Shown: positions 1 to 7,024 of the stretch, piece by piece
Layout of the letters: every line of letters starts with the position of its first letter
How positions within the stretch are numbered: position 1 is the first letter of the stretch
NCBI GenBank assembly: GCA_007130675.1
Contig: SLSB01000154.1
Span: 1-14,679, forward strand
Source of the DNA: Candidatus Hydrogenedentota bacterium
GTDB lineage: Bacteria; Hydrogenedentota; Hydrogenedentia; Hydrogenedentales; SLHB01
Direction of reading: 5' to 3'
DNA length: 14,679 nucleotides
Made by a program: the position numbers and the translations under genes
Notes under the pieces: generated by a model
The model's database searches: none
What the model was told of the DNA's origin: nothing
The model's input: only the letters and a program-made list of their open reading frames with translations

Positions 1-1828
1 TGAATACGTTGCCGTCTGTTTCTTCGACAGGTTTCTCGCCAACGGAGCGGTAGTTCTCGACAATCCGCCACATGATGTTTCCGGAGCCGCTGAAAAGCAC
101 GTTGTCTTTGAGTGACTCGACGGCATCGACGTGGATGAGTGTAATGCCGCCTCCTGCGTGAATAATGTTGCCCTCGATGGTGAAGCCGCGGCTTCTGTGC
201 AAGGTGATTTCGGCATGGTCTTCGGTTATGAATACGTTGTGGCGGATGGTGTTGTTGACGGCCATGTGGTTGTGCGAAGGCCGGGCGACGTTGACCGACA
301 CGTTGCCCTCGACCAGGCAGTTCTCGGCCTGTTCGTCGAGGTAATAGGCCGACGCACCGTAAGTGCCCATGTCCACGATATCGTAGACATAGTTGCCGCG
401 CAGGGTGATGTCTTTGCAGAAGCCGACGTAGATGGCCGCGCCGTCGCTCAATTCGCGCATGACCCGGTAGATGCGGTTCGAGGCGATAACGAGGCCATTG
501 CCGCCGCCGCAGATGCCCGTATACGGCGTGTCGTGGATTTCGTTGTGTATGACCTCGACCCGCGTGCCGCTGCAGCGAAGACCGAGCGCGCTCGGGTAGG
601 CAAGGCCGATGTCGTGGATGCGGTTGTCCGCGACAAGGCCTTCGACGCCGTCTTGCACGGCGATGCCGCCCGCGCCATTGTGGCGCACGTGGCACCGCTG
701 GACGCGCACATTGTCGACCTTCCACGTTTTGAGTCCGTACCCGCCCACACTGAAGATTTCGAGGTCCTCGAACACACAATCCACGGCATGCGACGCGGTC
801 AGCGCACCCTCGAATTGCAGCGCGCCGAACCCGCCCGCCTTGAGCGGCGTATTGGCCACGGACAAACGCAGTCCCCGGATCGTGATGTCGCGTACCCGTT
901 TGTCTTCTTTGCCCCAAATACGCAGGATCACACCTGTTCGCGGCGCAACAACCACCGCCGAGGCCATGTCTTCGCTCTCGAGGGGCCAATACACCACCTT
1001 GCCTGCCGACCTGTCGAGATACCACTGGCCCGGCTCGGCCATCCCCTCGCGGAGATTCCAGACCACGTAACTTTGTACGCCGAATGCGCCGGGGGGGTGG
1101 CCCGTCGGGGTCGAGAAGGTGAGCGTGTCTGCTTCGGCGTCCATGCTCTCGACACCTACGAGCGATTCGTCCCACATGTGATAGACGGTCACTTCCGCGT
1201 TCTTGACATCGAACCACGGGCCGAGGTCTTCGGGACGGTACTGCATGGAGGTCAATTCTTCATCCGTCGGCTTCCGCCTCCATCCCCCGCCGGTTGAACT
1301 CATCCACGGGACATTGAACTCGGTGAGGTGCTCGAACCTTCCCTCGCGGGGCAGGCGGGCTCGCTTGCAGAAGCGCCCGTTGACGGACAGCATGCGGAAG
1401 TCCCACGAGCCGTCGGCCACTTCGGGCAGCGGCGCGGCCCAGAATTTTTCGCCATCGGTCTGCCATCCCTCGATGCGTGTTCCGCCGTAGAGGATGGGCC
1501 GCGCACCCGGTGCGGCCTCGATGGTCAGACGGCTGTCGCGATGATCCAGCACTAAAGTCTGCGAAAAGAAGTACTCGCCTTCCGCGATCACAATCCGGCG
1601 CGGAACCTCCGTTCCTACATGCCGCGCGGCATCGCGGGCTGCCTCGAGCGTTGCCAGGGGGCCGTCCGAACCGTCCGGGAGTGGCTGGGCGCTTGTCCCC
1701 GGCCATTCATCGTTGCCGTCGGGGCTTACGTAGAACGTCGCCGCCGCCGTCTCTTCCGCGAAAGCACCAGTCAAAAAGACCAGACCCACCGCTGCGAATG
1801 CCGCCGCTCGGAATCCTGCGCCGCTCAT
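1..1828 (-). CDS. secreted right-handed parallel beta-helix protein (3' end cut off by window edge)
   Basis: Continuous minus-strand reading frame of 609 codons from ATG 1828, with no stop before position 1, so the C-terminus is missing. The start is fixed by AGGAGG at 1836-1841, 7 nt upstream. Residues 1-24 form a signal peptide (hydrophobic core about 7-22, likely cleavage after AFA). The mature protein opens with FYVSPDGNDEWPG, the usual first strand of secreted beta-helix proteins, and has an inserted beta region with LDRSAGKVVYWPL near 271-283. From about residue 310, short coils recur with an N-x-I/V ladder (VRDITIRGL, VADNRIHDI, VIHNEIHDT, ITLRGNYVYDI, FTIEGNIIHA), typical of pectin-lyase-fold carbohydrate enzymes. 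Architecture resembles GH141-type or uncharacterised beta-helix hydrolases; the substrate cannot be assigned. It lies 75 nt downstream of the acylase-like gene on the same strand, so co-transcription is plausible. Family fold is confident; enzymatic role is inference. Confidence 0.88.
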   Translation of the reverse strand, partial: MSGAGFRAAAFAAVGLVFLTGAFAEETAAATFYVSPDGNDEWPGTSAQPLPDGSDGPLATLEAARDAARHVGTEVPRRIVIAEGEYFFSQTLVLDHRDSRLTIEAAPGARPILYGGTRIEGWQTDGEKFWAAPLPEVADGSWDFRMLSVNGRFCKRARLPREGRFEHLTEFNVPWMSSTGGGWRRKPTDEELTSMQYRPEDLGPWFDVKNAEVTVYHMWDESLVGVESMDAEADTLTFSTPTGHPPGAFGVQSYVVWNLREGMAEPGQWYLDRSAGKVVYWPLESEDMASAVVVAPRTGVILRIWGKEDKRVRDITIRGLRLSVANTPLKAGGFGALQFEGALTASHAVDCVFEDLEIFSVGGYGLKTWKVDNVRVQRCHVRHNGAGGIAVQDGVEGLVADNRIHDIGLAYPSALGLRCSGTRVEVIHNEIHDTPYTGICGGGNGLVIASNRIYRVMRELSDGAAIYVGFCKDITLRGNYVYDIVDMGTYGASAYYLDEQAENCLVEGNVSVNVARPSHNHMAVNNTIRHNVFITEDHAEITLHRSRGFTIEGNIIHAGGGITLIHVDAVESLKDNVLFSGSGNIMWRIVENYRSVGEKPVEETDGNVF

Positions 1829-1903
1829 AGGGTGACCTCCTCTTGCCTCGTTGGCCATGGAATTGTGGTGCTCCCGGCCCGACCTTTTTGTCGGTTCCCG
1901 CGG

Positions 1904-4900
1904 TTACTCTCCGGCCGCGTCCGGTGCGGCGGGACCGAGGATGGCGTAAGTGCGGGGCTGGGTGTCCGTAGCGGTCAAAGCATCCGGTGTCGCGCCGGGC
2001 TGCTGGCCCTCGACCCGTGCCCACCCGGTATCGGGGTCGTGGGCGTAGATCGCCAGTGCCGAGCTATCGATACCGTCGGGCAGGACGAAGTCCGGATACA
2101 TGGTGATGCGGACGGTCAACGCAACACCCTGAGTCGACACGGACAGCGCAATAAACCTGGAGTAGGCGCGCAACCCATCCGGAAGCGGGGCGGGCGGCTC
2201 GTCCGAGACGCGGGTAAATGCACCTATGGACGCTTCGGCCTCGATTGCGAAATGAGCGCGGGTTTCCTCAGCCGCAAGCTCGATGGAGCGTCCCCAAGCC
2301 AGCACGGGCCTGTCGGGCCGTTCCGGCGCGGGGATTCTGGGCAGACTCGGCGTTTCGGCCGGAGCCGCTGGCTCGGGTGCGACGGGTTCAGGCGCGGGTG
2401 CGGGCAGAGCCGGCGCGGGAACCTCGGCTTCCATGGGAATGCCTGGCTCGTCGGGCAGCGGTTGCTCGACGACCACGCTTTCGGAGGTAAGGACGGCGTA
2501 GACCCCTGGCTGCGTATCCGAGCCTACGACCGCGTTCGCTGCAGAATCGAAATGCTGGTCGTCCAGGCGCTGCCAGCCGGTTTCGGGCCGGTATACATAG
2601 AGGTGACCACTGTCCGTGACGCCTTCGGGAATCGAGAGCATAACCTGGACGGTTGCGGATGCCGACGGCACAGATCGGTGTACACCCACAAACGGCGTAA
2701 GGGCGGAAAGGCCTGCCGGCAACGGCGCCGGAATGGTTTGGGAGGCGCTTGCGAAAACCCCGAGCGATTCCTGCGCTTGCACGCGAATCGTTCCCCATTC
2801 GCCCGGAATGGCGATCTCGGTGCTCTTTCCCCAAGCAAGCGCGGAACGGGCCGCTCCTTCCGGAACGGCAGGGCCTGTCGCCGCTGGGCGCCTCGAGGGG
2901 GGCAACGTTGCCTGAGCTTCAGGTTCGACAGGCGGGTCACCGGCCAGGGGCAGATCATCTTCGACAGGCTCGGCAAGTAGCGGTGCTGCTGGCAACGCCT
3001 CGGGGGCCAGATCCTCAGCCGCCGCTATCTCGAGGGGCGGTTCGGCCATGGCCTCGAGAGGGGGCGTTTCTTCGGGAAATACCGCGGGAAGTGCGCGCAG
3101 CCGCGCAGGCCCGAGCACGACGCACGTCGGCGTACCTTCAAACCGCGCGCGCAGAATGCGGGTCTCGGCGTTGACGTGCTGCTGTGGCACCGCGACCCAG
3201 CCATATGCAGGGTCGAACACATACACGGCAAGCTGGTCAACGCCATCTCCCTCGAGCACCGAGGGGGGGACAAATATCGCGGCATCGATTTCGACGGGTA
3301 CACGCCGGTGTTCGAGCACCGGGGTCACAAACACGGTATACGGGGCCATGCCGTCTGGCAGCGGCGCGGGGGGGACGGCCGTGGTCTCGAGGCGCACGGA
3401 CACCGGTATGGGGGCCTCGATACCAAACACGCCCTGCATGCCCACGGGGCGCAGCGCGGGCCGCCTGCCGAATGCGCGCTCGGCATAGCGTTGCACATCG
3501 CTGTCGAGGAAATGGTTGATCTTGAATCGCCGCTCGGAGAACAGCCGGAGCTGGTCGGCAAAATGCTCGGATGCCGGGTCCTCGGATACGCCGCCGGGCA
3601 GTACGCTAACAGATTCGGGGGTCTGGCCAAACTGGACCGCCATGGCATACGCATAGCCGTAACTCGGAAAGAGCTTTCTTCGAGCCGCGCCGTAGCCGGC
3701 GGTCACGACGAGGGGTTCGCCAGCCAGCCCGCCCGGAATGGGTTCTTCATGATTGCCGCGCCGCAATCGGTGCACCTCGCCCCACGGCACCTCGATGGCG
3801 TCGTGCAGATTGCGCATTTCGCGGGCGGCGTGCGAGGCGGCCTCGAGTGCTATGTCTTTGGCGTGTGGCGTCTGGTGCAGGAATTCCTGATAGAGCATGG
3901 CATCGGGCACATCGTTTCCTGCCAGTTGCCGGAAAGCGGTCCACCACGTATTGAAAACGGTCATGCCGGGACTATTGGTTTCAGCCACGAAGTTCCACGC
4001 GCGCAACACGTCGAGGGCTCGGCGGGTATCGGGATGAGCCGCCTCGAAAAAACCGTCCCTGCTGTCGGTCCACTCGATTAATTGGGGCACAGCGGCCGCC
4101 GCAAACGGCACGAGGACGTCGTAGACCATTGCCTGCGCTTCCTGGAAGGTCCGCCGCCCCATTCCGAGCAGATGGCGTGCTCGTTGGGCGCGGAAGGTGT
4201 CGCGGTCCGCGGCCAGCCACAACGGCACGGCCTCGGGATTGATTCCCGAGCCCTCGGTTACGCCCCAGGGCGGCGTTCCGCAGGCCTGAAGGTATCCCGA
4301 GGCGGGGTTCATCACAGCGGGAAGGGCCTCGAGGGGGACGAGCGGTCCCCATGCGTAGCGGAAGTCGTTTCCCGGCACCGGCATTTCCCAAACGTACGGT
4401 TGCCCGTCCATCCCCATGCCGTATTCGCCCTCTCCTGCCTGCGGTCTCTGTTCGAAAGCCATCAGGCTTGGGGGAAGCGTTTTGTAGCCCACTCGTGCGT
4501 TGTAGAGGTAGAAGATATTGCCTTCACGATCGGCATACAGGATGTGGAAGCAGGGCAGTTGCCGCATGGCCAGCGCCGCATGGAATTCGCCGAGGTTGCG
4601 TGCGGATGCCATTCCCACAAGCTGCTCGAGGGTCCCGAAATCCCAGTACCCCCCGGCCTTGAACACGGCGGGTTCGCCTTGGAAGGTCCCCACGACAGGT
4701 CCGCGCCGGGTCAACCGGAAAGGAACGCTGCGCTGGCGCATGCCGGTGGGGGTGTTGACGAAGAAGGGCCGGGCTTCGACGACGTGCCGCATGAGCAGCA
4801 GCTGTTCAATGGTCGATTCGAGCTGCATTTTCGTGGGGTCGCCCGGCGGTAGCTCGAGCTGGCCCTCGGGTTGCACATAGATGTCCGCAAAATCGGGATA

Positions 4901-5632
4901 ATTGGGCGTGAGCGCCCAGCCCAGTACCTCGTTGTGGCCCTGCAAGATCACCGGCAACCCGCACAACGTCGCGCCCGCGACATTCATGTGCGGCCCCGCG
5001 AGATGGGCCTCGTACCATTGAAATGGGCCGTCATAATGACCGTGGGGATTAATCACGAGGACAGGGGCGCCGGACTCCGTGCGCGCTGGTCCCAGCGCCC
5101 AGGCATTTCCCGAGAGCGCCGCGGGGGGCCTGTGAAACGCTCCCGGCAGATCAAAAGGCGCAAAACTCATCAGATACGAGTGCAGCAGGGCCAATACATC
5201 ACTTGGGCGCGCGCCATCAGCCCACTCAGGCACCAAGGCCGGGTGGTCCGCGATCCACGCATTGACGCCGAGGGCAAACCCCTCACACAGATCGCGCGTC
5301 AACGGCGGGGCGTTCTCGAGGGCATGCTCGGCAAGCTCGCTGTGGCCCATTTTCAGGGCAAACGCGTCCGAGTCGGCGTAATCCGGGCCGAATACGGCGG
5401 CCGCTCGCCCGGTGGCGATTCGGTACGCCCGCATGAGCGTCTCGAGACGGTCCTCGGCCTGTGCGTAGCCGAACGCAAACGCCAGCGCGCGGGGGTTGTC
5501 TCCGTAGACATGCGGAACGCCCCAACCGTCGCGGTAGATCGTGGCTTGTGTCCACAATTGCCCGGGCGGCTGGGCGGCAACTTGCCCCGCAGCCAGCACA
5601 AAAATCAAACAACCATACAATCGCACGTTCAT
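1904..5632 (-). CDS. S45 penicillin/AHL-acylase-like secreted protein with three C-terminal beta modules
   Basis: 1242 residues from ATG 5632, chosen because a signal peptide starts there (core LYGCLIFVLAAG, end QVAA); the frame stays open upstream to 5695 but that extension is Arg-rich and not signal-like. Residues about 22-730 match peptidase S45 Ntn-hydrolases, which hydrolyse amides such as penicillins, acyl-homoserine lactones or acyl-peptides in the periplasm or outside the cell. Visible landmarks: RDGWGVPHVYG (34-44), FAFGYAQAEDRL (52-63), the chain junction SGNAWALGP (174-182), NPH with His197, YEAHL, GLPVILQGHNEVLGWALT, NPASGY and FNTWWTAF. The protein is roughly 450 residues longer than typical members because of three modules at 739-843, 930-1051 and 1109-1242, joined by Pro/Ala/Glu-rich linkers. 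Oddity: the nucleophile position is Gly175, with Ser174 just before, and Asn is absent from QACG at 449-452. Family is confident; activity is doubtful. Confidence 0.9.
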   Translation of the reverse strand: MNVRLYGCLIFVLAAGQVAAQPPGQLWTQATIYRDGWGVPHVYGDNPRALAFAFGYAQAEDRLETLMRAYRIATGRAAAVFGPDYADSDAFALKMGHSELAEHALENAPPLTRDLCEGFALGVNAWIADHPALVPEWADGARPSDVLALLHSYLMSFAPFDLPGAFHRPPAALSGNAWALGPARTESGAPVLVINPHGHYDGPFQWYEAHLAGPHMNVAGATLCGLPVILQGHNEVLGWALTPNYPDFADIYVQPEGQLELPPGDPTKMQLESTIEQLLLMRHVVEARPFFVNTPTGMRQRSVPFRLTRRGPVVGTFQGEPAVFKAGGYWDFGTLEQLVGMASARNLGEFHAALAMRQLPCFHILYADREGNIFYLYNARVGYKTLPPSLMAFEQRPQAGEGEYGMGMDGQPYVWEMPVPGNDFRYAWGPLVPLEALPAVMNPASGYLQACGTPPWGVTEGSGINPEAVPLWLAADRDTFRAQRARHLLGMGRRTFQEAQAMVYDVLVPFAAAAVPQLIEWTDSRDGFFEAAHPDTRRALDVLRAWNFVAETNSPGMTVFNTWWTAFRQLAGNDVPDAMLYQEFLHQTPHAKDIALEAASHAAREMRNLHDAIEVPWGEVHRLRRGNHEEPIPGGLAGEPLVVTAGYGAARRKLFPSYGYAYAMAVQFGQTPESVSVLPGGVSEDPASEHFADQLRLFSERRFKINHFLDSDVQRYAERAFGRRPALRPVGMQGVFGIEAPIPVSVRLETTAVPPAPLPDGMAPYTVFVTPVLEHRRVPVEIDAAIFVPPSVLEGDGVDQLAVYVFDPAYGWVAVPQQHVNAETRILRARFEGTPTCVVLGPARLRALPAVFPEETPPLEAMAEPPLEIAAAEDLAPEALPAAPLLAEPVEDDLPLAGDPPVEPEAQATLPPSRRPAATGPAVPEGAARSALAWGKSTEIAIPGEWGTIRVQAQESLGVFASASQTIPAPLPAGLSALTPFVGVHRSVPSASATVQVMLSIPEGVTDSGHLYVYRPETGWQRLDDQHFDSAANAVVGSDTQPGVYAVLTSESVVVEQPLPDEPGIPMEAEVPAPALPAPAPEPVAPEPAAPAETPSLPRIPAPERPDRPVLAWGRSIELAAEETRAHFAIEAEASIGAFTRVSDEPPAPLPDGLRAYSRFIALSVSTQGVALTVRITMYPDFVLPDGIDSSALAIYAHDPDTGWARVEGQQPGATPDALTATDTQPRTYAILGPAAPDAAGE
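1907..3418 (-). repeat. three divergent repeats of a ~105-134 residue beta module in the acylase-like protein
   Basis: Three protein repeats lie at about 3418-3104, 2845-2480 and 2308-1907. Shared landmarks are APLPDG / APLPAG / APLPDG; then an aromatic/Phe strand; a P..V.DG(V/I) turn; L.(V/I)Y....GW.RV or GWVAV; and a closing strand CVVLG / YAVLT / YAILG. Repeats 2 and 3 also share an opening LAWG(K/R)S. The pattern resembles ZU5-like beta-sandwich domains of bacterial exoproteins (from memory, not searched). They are separated by acidic Pro/Ala linkers of about 86 and 57 residues. A role in surface attachment or ligand binding is inference. Confidence 0.75.
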
Positions 5633-5641
5633 GATGCCGCC

Positions 5642-5651
5642 AGTGTACACT
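5642..5651. promoter_or_regulatory. perfect 10-bp palindrome 9 bp upstream of the acylase start
   Basis: AGTGTACACT is perfectly self-complementary and lies between the putative ribosome-binding region and the upstream sequence of the acylase-like gene. It could be a repressor half-site pair or a chance palindrome; there is no second copy nearby. Confidence 0.25.
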
Positions 5652-5776
5652 AGATACGCCCGTCCACGGCAAGTTGGCCTCCTGTGAGGGGTCACTTATC
5701 ATGGTTATAGCGCGACGCCCGGCTTGCAGGGGCACTTGCTCCGATTGCCCTCGTGTGTTCTATCGCGACGTGTGCG

Positions 5777-6187
5777 TCATGCCGCGCGGCGCTTTCCTCG
5801 CTGGGGCCGTTGGGGTCTTGTTGGCCGCGGCTCATCTTCGGGCGCGCACCAGGCATCAGGGGTCAGCGGGTGCATATCGAAGACCAGCCGGGCCTTGTCG
5901 CATTGTTCGCTTGGTTGGCCGTTGGCATACGACGCTTCGACCGCACGGCATATGCCCGGACGCCGTGCATATATCGAGCAGTACACGAATTGTCCGATTT
6001 CACCTTCGAGAGCAATGCATCGTGGTGGGATGCGCCCCGTTCCTTTCATCATACGACGGAATGGGCCGAGATCTTGGGTCATCTCAACCGGCACGCCGCC
6101 GGGCGTTTCATCGTCGCACTCCGCCCAGTAGAAAGACACGCGAAAACATGCACAGCAAGCCCCGCACGAAAGACATGGATTTGGCAC
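5777..6187 (-). CDS. ykgJ: YkgJ-family cysteine-cluster protein (UPF0153, putative Zn/Fe-chelating)
   Basis: 136-residue cytosolic protein of the YkgJ/UPF0153 family, thought to bind zinc or an iron-sulfur cluster; biochemical role unknown. Family signature is clear: PNPCLSCGACC right at the N-terminus (Cys5, 8, 11, 12), FRVSFYWAE, GGVPVEM, FRRMMKGT, PPRCIAL.GEIG, then CSIYARRPGICR and a closing CDKAR. Start choice: GTG 6187 puts CLSCGACC at residue 5 as in known members, and AAAGGG lies 9 nt upstream. GTG 6205 is the alternative. An ATG at 6340 is open in frame, but the extra residues look non-coding and a good promoter (6276-6284) lies inside that stretch. It reads leftward, 144 nt before the acylase-like gene. 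Divergent from nrdDG. Confidence 0.85.
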   Translation of the reverse strand: MPNPCLSCGACCACFRVSFYWAECDDETPGGVPVEMTQDLGPFRRMMKGTGRIPPRCIALEGEIGQFVYCSIYARRPGICRAVEASYANGQPSEQCDKARLVFDMHPLTPDAWCAPEDEPRPTRPQRPQRGKRRAA

Positions 6188-6275
6188 AGACGAAAACCCT
6201 TTCACTCGAAATACAAGAGCCTTGCGCCTGCACGCGGACAAGGACGTACAGAACCACCGCGGAGGAGCGGCGCAA

Positions 6276-6284
6276 AGTATAGCA
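6276..6284 (-). promoter_or_regulatory. extended -10 promoter for the ykgJ-like gene
   Basis: Minus strand reads TGCTATACT: a TGn extension joined to TATACT (5 of 6 to consensus). No good -35 lies 16-18 nt upstream (GACTTT is the best), which fits an extended -10 promoter. Predicted transcript start is about 6269, giving a leader of about 80 nt to GTG 6187. Confidence 0.45.
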
Positions 6285-6617
6285 CGTGCGATAGTTTCAA
6301 AGTCTACGCTGAATTGTGACACTTGCCGGGGGTGGATCAACTTGAGCTGAGTCAGCGTCAGATGACCCAGTTGCCTTGGTTTTAGGGCGGGATTTTTTGG
6401 CTGGTTGGGGGACCATCTGGGCGCTTCCGGCGTGCTGACGTTGCCGGTGTCGGGCGGTCAATGAAAAAAATGTCCTTTTGCTGTTTAATTTTAATCAATA
6501 AATTCAATAAAATACCGGGTGTCGAGTCTGTGTAATGTTTTGGATAGCAATGTGTTAGGCGGAAATTTCTGTCTTTTTGCCCCGCATCGAAAACCCTATT
6601 TCCTCTTATATTTTGTA
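6285..6617. other. non-coding divergent intergenic region with AT-rich island
   Basis: No supportable gene. The segment 6463-6520 is strikingly AT-rich (runs of A and T, TTTAATTTTAATCAATAAAT) in a window of about 60% GC. It sits between the leftward ykgJ promoter and the rightward nrdD promoter, so DNA melting, curvature or regulator binding are plausible roles. Small open frames on either strand here have no ribosome-binding site or protein-like composition. Confidence 0.5.
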
Positions 6618-6646
6618 TTGACAAAAGCTGGACACCCCTATATACT
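6618..6646 (+). promoter_or_regulatory. near-consensus sigma70-type promoter for nrdDG
   Basis: TTGACA at 6618-6623 (6 of 6), a 17-nt spacer, and TATACT at 6641-6646 (5 of 6). Transcription would begin near 6653, leaving a leader of about 370 nt before the nrdD start. It is the best promoter in the window and points at nrdD. Confidence 0.72.
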
Positions 6647-6650
6647 GTGG
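6635..6650 (+). promoter_or_regulatory. candidate NrdR box overlapping the nrdD -10 element
   Basis: CCCCTATATACTGTGG agrees at 12 of 16 positions with the NrdR box consensus acaCwAtATaTwGtGt as I remember it, including CTATATA and tGTG. NrdR is the ATP/dATP-sensing repressor of ribonucleotide reductase operons, and overlap with the -10 is where such boxes usually lie. The usual partner box is weak: 6601-6616 matches only about 10 of 16 at 34-bp spacing. Confidence 0.5.
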
Positions 6651-6929
6651 TTTCATAGCGAGTATGTGGTAGCGGAACTGGTTTCCGTGCTTTTTGGCCG
6701 TGACGGTTTTGTCAGATGCGTCAAGAGAGAAATTTAGCGGATTTTCCGGAGATTCTCAGTGCGAATTATGATAAAATCGGGTCTGGTTTTGCTTTGTATA
6801 AGCGGGCAGCCTTGGGGGAATTGCCTTGCTATTAAGGTGAAAGGCCCTGTTTCGGGAGGGTAAAGCAGTTCGGGCGTACGCGCCGGTTGGTGGGTTCAGG
6901 GGGATGCAGTACAGGCGGGAGGAGAACGC

Positions 6930-7004
6930 ATGGGGCTCGCCGGGGAGGGAGCCCCGAGACAACGCACTGGCATGAATGCTCTTGCTTGGGCATTCATGCG
7001 GTGA
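6930..7004 (+). CDS. possible 24-residue upstream ORF (leader peptide) before nrdD
   Basis: ATG 6930 is preceded by GGGAGGAG at 6917-6924 with 5 nt spacing, a stronger ribosome-binding site than that of nrdD itself. It encodes 24 residues (start MGLAGEGAPR, end NALAWAFMR) and stops at TGA 7004, 20 nt before the nrdD ATG. Both perfect hairpins of the leader lie inside it, so ribosomes translating it would unfold them. A second small ORF, ATG 6904 to TGA 6975 in another frame, overlaps it but has a poorly spaced ribosome site. There is no homology evidence; it may be fortuitous. Confidence 0.3.
   Translation: MGLAGEGAPRQRTGMNALAWAFMR
6931..6956 (+). other. perfect GC-rich stem-loop in nrdD leader
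   Basis: GGGGCTC (6932-6938) pairs perfectly with GAGCCCC (6949-6955) across a 10-nt loop; one further U-G pair closes it at 6931/6956. No T-run follows, so it is not an intrinsic terminator. Confidence 0.5.
6970..6999 (+). other. perfect 10-bp stem-loop just upstream of nrdD
   Basis: GCATGAATGC (6970-6979) pairs perfectly with GCATTCATGC (6990-6999) across a 10-nt loop, ending 12 nt before the nrdD ribosome-binding site (AAAGGG 7011-7016). The position suggests influence on nrdD translation; no T-run follows it. Confidence 0.55.
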
Positions 7005-7024
7005 ATGGGGAAAGGGACGCACGC

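Larger units (their letters stand above)
6653..7024 (+). other. long structured 5' leader of nrdDG
   Basis: About 370 nt between the predicted transcript start and the nrdD ATG. Visible pairings: CGGA/TCCG (6738-6748); GGGC 6804-6807 with GCCC 6844-6847 enclosing CCTT 6810-6813 with AAGG 6834-6837 (or the alternative CCTT 6824-6827); CCCT 6845-6848 with AGGG 6857-6860, which competes with the previous stem; a GC-rich stem around 6871-6886; then two perfect stems at 6932-6955 and 6970-6999. I could not match it to a riboswitch class I know. Regulation through the leader is inference. Confidence 0.4.

Noticed and set aside
131..1297. 388-codon plus-strand open frame opposite the beta-helix gene
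   Set aside because: It is antisense to a gene with a signal peptide, ribosome site and clear beta-helix repeats; its translation is low-complexity Val/Asp/Arg-rich and resembles no family.
1879..1894. CCGAC/GTCGG hairpin between the acylase-like and beta-helix genes as a terminator
   Set aside because: Only 5 bp and no T-run in the direction of transcription; the two genes may be co-transcribed.
1619..2980. 453-codon plus-strand open frame opposite the C-terminal part of the acylase-like gene
   Set aside because: Arg/Gly/Cys-rich shadow of a high-GC gene; no ribosome site and no recognisable domain.
3176..4081. plus-strand open frames opposite the acylase domain (also 4082-4852 and 4871-5653)
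   Set aside because: Mirror frames of the conserved S45 coding sequence, without any family motif.
6206..6340. ATG 6340 as start of the ykgJ-like gene
   Set aside because: It would add about 51 non-family residues and contain the extended -10 promoter.
6382..6624. 80-codon minus-strand frame in the divergent intergenic region (and 88 codons at 6756-7022)
   Set aside because: No ribosome site, no recognisable motif, and each covers clear regulatory sequence.
6811..6860. cobalamin-type riboswitch in the nrdD leader (GGGGGAA ... GGTGAAA words)
   Set aside because: The conserved GCCACTG and CCTGCC cores are absent and the spacing does not fit.
6887..7024. TTG start that would extend NrdD by 46 residues
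   Set aside because: The extension is Gly/Arg/Cys-rich and unlike the family; ATG 7025 gives the standard ATP-cone start and has a ribosome site.
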